From: Tulasnella sp. 424
Lineage: Eukaryota; Basidiomycota; Agaricomycetes; Cantharellales; Tulasnellaceae
DNA: 64,000 nucleotides
Assembly: GCA_019633425.1 (NCBI GenBank)
Contig: WSUB01000007.1
Coordinates: 186,001 to 250,000, forward strand
Direction: 5' to 3'
Part shown: piece after piece, positions 57,826-64,000 of the stretch
How positions within the stretch are numbered: position 1 is the first letter of the stretch
Layout: each line of letters begins with the position of its first letter
Program-made: the position numbers and the translations under genes
Notes under the pieces: generated by a model
Database searches by the model: none
The model's input: the letters and a program-made list of their open reading frames with translations, nothing else
Told to the model about the DNA's origin: nothing

Positions 57826-59244
57826 TCATCTTCCCGTCCTCGACCTTTGCAGTGGAGGTGCTACCGGCACTGGGACTGGGCCCTGTTTTTGGACAGGAGG
57901 TGGTGGGGGTTTGAACGCCTTGACAAAGTCCATCTGCATTTGATTCCCGGGTGTATACGGCGCCGTGCGACTCTTCTCTACGCCCTTCCACTTCTTCGCC
58001 AACAGCTCCAACGCCCTTTCACCTGCCGTCCTCTTGGCAACATACGGCACCAACTGGATCTGCCCCGACGGGAGTCGGTATTGCATATATTGACCCGGGT
58101 AGTACACGGTCGCCGCCTGCGCTACTCCAGAATGGACGTACCAACACCCTATGATGGTTCCGGTCCTCCCATATCCACCGTTGCAATGGACTATCGCACG
58201 CCGGCCTTGGGCTTGGGAATGGGCTAGGGCTGTTAAGATAGTGGACAAGGTTTGGAGATCGGGCAGAGTCGTGTCGCGGATTGGATACTGTGCGACTCGA
58301 ATGGTGTTCCGAGTGACTGGGACTGCCCAATCCGCACCTTCATCTCCCGTAATCCCCGTCCGATGGGTCGGTTCCGAGCTATATCGATTGTGCCCCCTCC
58401 CGCGGGCATCTTCGGGAGCGAGCATATGAGGGTGCTGCTGGACGTGAACTGCTTGGGGGCCCGTCACTTGTCCAGAAACCCCAGCGGAGAACGATCGTCG
58501 ATGCCGTTGATGACTCTCATGCATCCTTGCCATGCGGACCATCCCCATCCCCCTTTTTCTCGCTATCCATGGCAACATGTTCAACGCGTACGGTTCGCCA
58601 GGTAACGCTTCACCTGGCTCCGTCAGATCGATGAAATCTACTATCCCTAAGCTCACCAGCCGGTCGAGCCGGGCGATGGAAGCTTCGGGTGGGCCTTTAC
58701 TTGGATATTCGCTTCCCAGAAGTTGCGGAGTTGCCCAATAGGAGTTCGGGAACGGCCTAGCTGGTAACCGAGGGTCGTTATCGTCTGTAGGATCGAGGGG
58801 CCGCAGGTTGGCATAGGCGTTAGTCGGGTTCTGTTGGGGGATGGCGGGTGGTGCTGGTACTGGTGCTGTCGGGACTGTGCCTGGCTGGAAACCCGTAGGG
58901 ATCGGCTGCACTGCTGGTGGAGGGAAGGATGTCGTCCTAGGACGCTGGACATCGGGGTAAACGGGTGCTTGCGGCCGTAGATGTTGATTTGATGGTTGCC
59001 GCTGGATGAACATCGACTGGTGCCGTCGTTGTGTATCTGGAGGCTCTGGATTCCGAGGATGTACCGGTTGTTGCCCACGTTGAAGCTGTTGCAGTTGTTC
59101 TTGCACAGTTAGTCTGCGAGGGGATGGTGTCCTTGACTTTCGTCGTTTGGAACGAAGTTGGGGGTCCTTTTCTCGAAGAACAGGTTGTGGAGGGCTTTGG
59201 GAGCGACTTGAAAAGCGGATGCCCATGGAATGAAGAAAAGACAT
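57826..59244 (-). CDS. Putative dual-specificity / tyrosine phosphatase with disordered N-terminus
   Basis: Single exon, 472 aa. The first 160 residues are Pro/Gln/Arg/Ser-rich (SRSQSPPQPVLREKD). The catalytic part begins FPNSYWATPQLLGSEYPS, then LDRLVSLGIVDFIDLTEPGE. The active-site loop is IVHCNGGYGRTGTIIGCWYV, a good CX5R signature with Cys and Arg separated by NGGYG, followed by Thr. Substrate unknown; the wide spacing and AxxxTIGxW-type context resemble atypical dual-specificity phosphatases. An Arg/His-rich insert lies between the strand with DFIDLTE and the active site. No neighbour suggests a pathway. Confidence 0.83.
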   Translation of the reverse strand: MSFLHSMGIRFSSRSQSPPQPVLREKDPQLRSKRRKSRTPSPRRLTVQEQLQQLQRGQQPVHPRNPEPPDTQRRHQSMFIQRQPSNQHLRPQAPVYPDVQRPRTTSFPPPAVQPIPTGFQPGTVPTAPVPAPPAIPQQNPTNAYANLRPLDPTDDNDPRLPARPFPNSYWATPQLLGSEYPSKGPPEASIARLDRLVSLGIVDFIDLTEPGEALPGEPYALNMLPWIARKRGMGMVRMARMHESHQRHRRSFSAGVSGQVTGPQAVHVQQHPHMLAPEDARGRGHNRYSSEPTHRTGITGDEGADWAVPVTRNTIRVAQYPIRDTTLPDLQTLSTILTALAHSQAQGRRAIVHCNGGYGRTGTIIGCWYVHSGVAQAATVYYPGQYMQYRLPSGQIQLVPYVAKRTAGERALELLAKKWKGVEKSRTAPYTPGNQMQMDFVKAFKPPPPPVQKQGPVPVPVAPPLQRSRTGR

Positions 59245-59773
59245 AAGTCTTGGATCAGGTGGTAGTTATGACCACTTGAACTGAGGGCGAACAAGAGGTC
59301 AGGAGTGGTAAAGGGTGATCTGAGAAGCTAAGATAGCGCTAAAGTTATAGGGGGGAGGTGGGTTCACGAGGTACTTATCTTGAAACCCAGGGCTTCACTG
59401 TTGGGCATTTGTGGAGTTGAATTTTACGATAACGTAAGCACAAACAAACACATTACACAGCCTTTCTCGCGAAGGTGCCCGAAAGCGATGACGTAGCCCC
59501 TAAGCAAGGCTGACAGATGAAACGCCCACTTGGTGTCGTTAAGCCTAAAGGGGGCAAATCACTTGCCGAACGGAGGGCTCAGTCGCCGAGCCGCAGAGCA
59601 AGGAACTGCGCACAACAGAACAAGAGTACTAGTACAAAATAAATAAAAGGACCATGTGTAGAACAAGCTAGAAAGGGACTGCGGCAGTTGTCGAGTAATC
59701 ACAAGTATCTAGTCATCCGTTGTCACCGTTAGTCACTCGTGGGTGTGGGCGTCAACCTGAAACACATCGTGGC
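59245..59773. other. Intergenic, phosphatase promoter and AVO1 3' flank
   Basis: No gene seen. Contains short A/T-rich stretches only. Confidence 0.5.
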
Positions 59774-62700
59774 TCACTGTTTGGTCGTTCTCCGCGGATT
59801 TCTTCCAACCTGCTTTACAGTCCCACTTCTCTCGACAGCCGTTGATCTCAGATTTTTTATACACGCTACGATTTCGGCTAAATTTCACGAGGTTCGTTAG
59901 TTCCGCGTGTCGTTTTCGTGTAAACTCGGTACGACTCACCTGCTTTCTTTGCATCCTCGGCCTCGAAATCGTACGTCTTGTTCCCGCCATCGCGGACTAC
60001 TACCAATTTGACAGTGGTCATCGGGGGCTTCTTGCTCTGCTTGCAGTGCTTGATGCTCTTCTTGTGATACGAGGCTGTCTTGACGCTGTCCAGTAAGCCA
60101 CGGTTCGCAGCAGGCATGATCTGCAAAGGAGGCGTCGTGAACATGCTTGTATATCAAGTAGAACGTCAGGACAACCTACATGAATGTAATCCCCATCAAT
60201 GGCTAGTGCCCGTTCATGTCGCCCCACCAACATAGGTAATTTCCGGTAAACCACAAATCGCTTTGTGAGATCGAAATCAGTGTCAGCGAGGTACGCAGCA
60301 ACTCCTCGCGATGCATCCGCACCTTGTAAGCTGCCGTAAAGTCGAGCGCGGCGTTTGATGTTGGCACCTCCGACATTCTCTTGAAGATGGAGGCTATGAA
60401 GACCAGGACAGTCAGCAACACCGGTCTCCGTCAGGCTGGAGTCAACATCAGGGGCTCACCATTCGGATCCGAACTCCGCGCCAAACGTTTGTCCTTGATC
60501 CCCAATTGATCCAGCAGCGCTCTCTTCACCAGAACCAACTCCGACTTCCCCGCCAAGCTCGCAACCGTGCGGTCCAGCGGAATAACGATACGCATGTCGC
60601 CAGTAACCAAAGCCCACTCCTTGGCATTGTCGATCCTGCGTCGGCGACAAACCCTTTCGAGGACGTCGGCCATGTACTCTTCGGATGTTCTAATCCAAAA
60701 CCCAAAGTTGTCAGAACTCTCCCCTTCTCGCAACCAAGTAGGCACTTACGCATTCACTGTAGTAGAGTAATGCATATCTGCCGCGGCTGCGATCCTTACT
60801 TTCAGGAAGATCGGAGGCCCGGTAGAAATCACCACACCAGATTGAGATGGTTGACCAGTCAAGACCGATGACAAGATTGCGTCCGAGGGGGTACGACCAC
60901 CTGCCATTGCCACTCCTGCGCCAACAGTAGGAGGCGCAAGGTTAGCCGCAGCGGTGTGGGCGCTGGTGTTTGTATCAGATCGAGACTTCTTAGCGATCAT
61001 CAGACGAGAAGGACGGCGGACAATCTTGCTCTCCACAACGCGATTCTGATCGACTGCATTCCGGGATTGAAACAGGATGGTTAGCAGAGATCTCGGCCGC
61101 CAGATATACGAGGAAGCAAACCTTGTGTGGGCGTTGCCTGGCAAATAGCATAATCATCAAAGGTGAACTTCGAGATAGGTCGAGTTCGATCCAACGCTGT
61201 GCCAAAGCAAGAAACCGTCAGCGATGGGGTCAATCCTACTCCATGGCATCGGGGGCATGCTTACCTGGGAAATCCTCGTCCACCTCTCCATCAAACTCCG
61301 CAATCCTCAAATTCCACCCAATGGCAGTCAGCTTCACCTCTCTCTTCTTCTCCACCTCATCTCCGTCACCTTCCAGCCCTTCATCCAGCTTGGGCTCGAT
61401 GCCCTGTTCCCAATACGTCCATAGCCCGAATCCAATGGCCTCTTCCACCGTACAGTCTTTTCTCACTTTCAACTCCAAAGGTTTCTCAGCAGCAGGTCCA
61501 CCCGAATCTGGGAACCATACTCGTATTGTGATAGAAGCAGATTCAGCTCGACCGGACATCGCAGCGTATAACGTGGTGAACGGGTTGTCCGATACGGAGG
61601 TTTTGGCAGACAGCATGGAGGTGAGAGCAGACTTGAGCTGTGGCCTCTGAATAGGCATTTTGGTGAAAACGGATTGGAATGCCGGTGCATTAGTCCCAAC
61701 AGTCGGTGATGACGCAGCTTCGCGGCTTGCAGAGGTTGTGGCCGTGCTCTCGTGACGAGACGCCGAGTCCAGTAACGATAAAGGCTCGGGTCGGCTAGGT
61801 TCTGAAGATGGAGCTGCGCTTTGAGGTGAAGTCATCGACTTTGGGTTGACCCTCTCAGGAGGAGAAATACTGAAGTAACTCCTGTTCTGCCGCCGTATGA
61901 CGTGATGAGGCCGTACAGACACTGGACTACCACCAGTCTCTGCACCTGCTCCCCTTTCCTCTTCAACGGCATTGGCTGACGATCCATGACCTTCTCCGTC
62001 TCCTGTTTTATGCTCTCCGTGGTTTTCAGATACAGGGCTTAAGCGATGGCGGTTTCGCACCGAATGGACGATATGCAGGGATGAGCCGAAAGCAGAGGAG
62101 TGAGATACTGAGAGGCCGGAGGATAGCATGGAAGTGTCGTCAGACCCGGTGGTAGTGCTCACCACCGGAGCCATAGGGTATGGTCTTTGTGGTTTAATGG
62201 GCAACCGATTAGTATCCAGTACCAACGGAGAGGGGGAAACCCACTTACGCGCTAAGGAACTCGCCTTCAAACTCATCATCCTCTCCTTCCACACCGCCTT
62301 CCAAGTCCGCTTCCTCGTCATCCTCAGAGGACTCGTCTCCATCAGCAGCTTCCGAATCTGGTTCAGAACCTTCGGCTTCTTCTACCCCTCTTTGATCCTC
62401 CTCCTCGCTGCTGGAATCATCGATGAGGGCCGACTGATTCGAAGTCTGTCGATGAGCAGGTTGGATATGCGGTCCTCGTGCAGGGGAGAGATCCCTCATT
62501 GGAGTCACCGCACCAGACCCTCCTCCACCAGCGGCCGCCGCTCTCGCCGCAGCACCGTTAAATCGAAGTTTCATCCTCTCCTTTCTCCTCTCTTCCATCT
62601 CCGCTTGACGGGCAAACCTCAGCGCAAAAGGAGGGAGTGGCGGGCGATTAGGATCCCCTCCACTTTCGGGAGTCGTGTTCGTGGCCGCCGTTGTCCCATT

Positions 62701-63500
62701 CGTCTGACCATTTGCACCTACCGCCGGCGGTTGAGGAGACGCCACTCGCTCAGGCTCCGCTGGCTCTCTCATTTTGCTTATAGTCAAACTCTGAATGACG
62801 GTCGACCCTCCAGAACTCCTCCGTTTCGCGGCCAAATCGTCGTTTCCTCCTCCGTTCATCTCAGCTGCCGCCCCATTACCATCATCCTCCATCGGGCTGC
62901 GGTCTTGAGTCGACGACGATACGGGCGTGGGTGCGCTATCGGATCGAATCCTATGCAGCTTCGAATCGATCGTGGATGACGCTGCCGCCAACGAACCCGC
63001 TGCGCCAGGTGTCCCGGACCGGCTTGCTGCTGAAGACCTTCGGCCGGTAACACGCATCCCAGCGCCGACGCCACGCTTCCCGGGGACAATAGTTTGACTG
63101 TACTTGAGTCCTGTGGCTCCAGGGAACACTCCCGCTGGTTCAGCAGGTCCAGGACCTGGTTGGCGATACCGTGGTCCTCCAGACGACGGACTGGCTTCGC
63201 TGAACCCATGAAAGCTTTGAGAGTCGAACCCTTCTTCGATGGTCGGTTGGGGGCTCTGAGGCATGTTAATCTCGGGCCAAGCATCTTTATCTGCCAAGCC
63301 TGATGCTCTTATATATGGATTTGAGGAGTATTGGGGGTTAAGGGTGATGATACGAGCACCGAATGGGTCTTCAACATTGCGAAGATAGTTGAGTCTGAGA
63401 GTGTGAATAAGATAGCTATAGGACGGTAGATGGGTGGTGAGTAGGTGTACGTGGGTGACTGCTTCACTACCGGCCGACTTACTCTGGATCGCTGATGAGC
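59774..63500 (-). CDS. AVO1: TORC2 subunit AVO1 / SIN1
   Basis: Essential scaffold of TOR complex 2 at the plasma membrane, regulating AGC kinases. Exon 1 is MLISDP plus two bases (ATG 63498-63500), spliced to YLIHTLRLNYLRNVEDPFGARII, the conserved SIN1 N-terminus. A long Ser/Pro/acidic region with DEFEGEFLSA follows. The CRIM domain is recognisable from SASITIRVWFPDSGGPAAEKPLELKVRKDCTVEEAIGFGLW... to GWNLRIAEFDGEVDEDFPALDRTRPISKFTFDDYAICQ. A Ras-binding-like region has KVRIAAAADMHYSTTVNASEEYMADVLERVCRRR, and a C-terminal PH domain ends YDFEAEDAKKAGAEIVACIKNLR. The stop is at 59774-59776. CBS lies immediately upstream. Confidence 0.9.
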
Positions 63501-63666
63501 ATTTCAATTCTCGGTCCAGGAGAGAACGAAAGGGCAGGTTCGAGGAAGTTCACACGATATCCCCTGATTATATAACGAACAGGAATGCATATCATCCATA
63601 CTACACCGTAAAAGAAGGGATACAGAAACCAAGATACATCTAGATTAATGAAATGGGCACAGAGCC

Positions 63667-64000
63667 TCATACGCTGCTCGTATGAGCCTCGTACCCGTTG
63701 GCAGCTGGAGCAATACCGTTAGCAGTGACCACATTCGGCATGACGCCCGAACCAGCACTGAGCCCTTTCTCAGGCTTGGTCTTCTCTAGCCCATCTTGGA
63801 TGACGCCCCATAGCTCGGATGGCTCCTGTGCCTTGAGGGATTGGGCAAACCAGTCCTTGCTCATGTAGTTTCGAATGCTAATGAGTAGACGATGAGCTCA
63901 AGGCGTTCACGCACAACTCTAGTCTGCACTCACCTATCTGGTAAGATGATAACCACGTTCTTGCCCTCCACGTTCCCAAACTTCTCAAAGCCCTCTCCGG
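63667..64000 (-). CDS. CYS4: Cystathionine beta-synthase, C-terminal part only
   Basis: PLP enzyme joining serine and homocysteine in transsulfuration; most of the gene lies beyond the right edge. The visible exons read FEKFGNVEGKNVVIILPDS, then after an intron (GTGAGT...TAG) IRNYMSKDWFAQSL, matching VVxLLPDSxRNYxSKFLxDxW of the family, followed by a species-specific tail ending GYEAHTSSV (stop 63667-63669). Only the C-terminal end of the catalytic domain is visible. The short tail shows no CBS-pair regulatory domain. Confidence 0.88.

Noticed and set aside
1..64000. CRISPR arrays, bacterial operons, Shine-Dalgarno sites
   Set aside because: The window is clearly nuclear fungal DNA with spliceosomal introns; none were seen.

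Overview
The window comes from a filamentous fungus, almost certainly a basidiomycete of the Agaricomycotina. The genes are dense and rich in short (about 50-90 nt) GT-AG introns, some exons are only a few nucleotides long, and single-copy housekeeping genes are interleaved with lineage-expanded oxidoreductases. Gene models below were spliced by eye from conserved protein motifs and splice signals. Internal exon edges are therefore less certain than the gene calls.

Left part (1-16.7 kb): the 5' portion of an ATIC (ADE17) gene, a cytochrome P450 and a RED-like splicing factor gene, all on the minus strand. The block from inside ATIC to inside RED is present twice in tandem (about 1150-5637 and 5638-10028). 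The duplication gave a second P450 and joined a truncated ATIC head in frame with a truncated RED tail. The intact RED gene stands head to head with SF3A2/PRP11, another spliceosome gene. They are followed by RPN5 (proteasome lid), mitochondrial ribosomal protein mS23 and one unrecognised gene.

Middle part (16.7-28.4 kb): an LCB3-type sphingoid-base-phosphate phosphatase whose last intron and exon are duplicated, a long low-complexity bZIP transcription factor, and a third P450 related to the first two.

Accessory region (28.4-51.6 kb): a head-to-tail array of seven apparently intact berberine-bridge-enzyme-like FAD oxidases (A-G) and one truncated, frameshifted copy (H), all on the plus strand. 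They share an 11-exon structure, keep both flavin-linking residues (His and Cys) and lack a visible signal peptide. Most have a TATA-like box 84-101 bp before the start codon. A and B are a very recent duplicate pair. A's promoter carries a tRNA-derived, SINE-like insertion with a 5-bp target duplication that B lacks. An intron-containing tRNA-Glu(UUC) gene lies between C and D. No terpene synthase, polyketide synthase or peptide synthetase is present, so the oxidases and P450s cannot be assigned to a pathway from this window.

Right part (51.8-64 kb): glutamate decarboxylase, a snurportin-1 homologue, a cysteine-based phosphatase, the TORC2 subunit AVO1/SIN1 and the 3' end of cystathionine beta-synthase. 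Most of these are ordinary conserved fungal genes.
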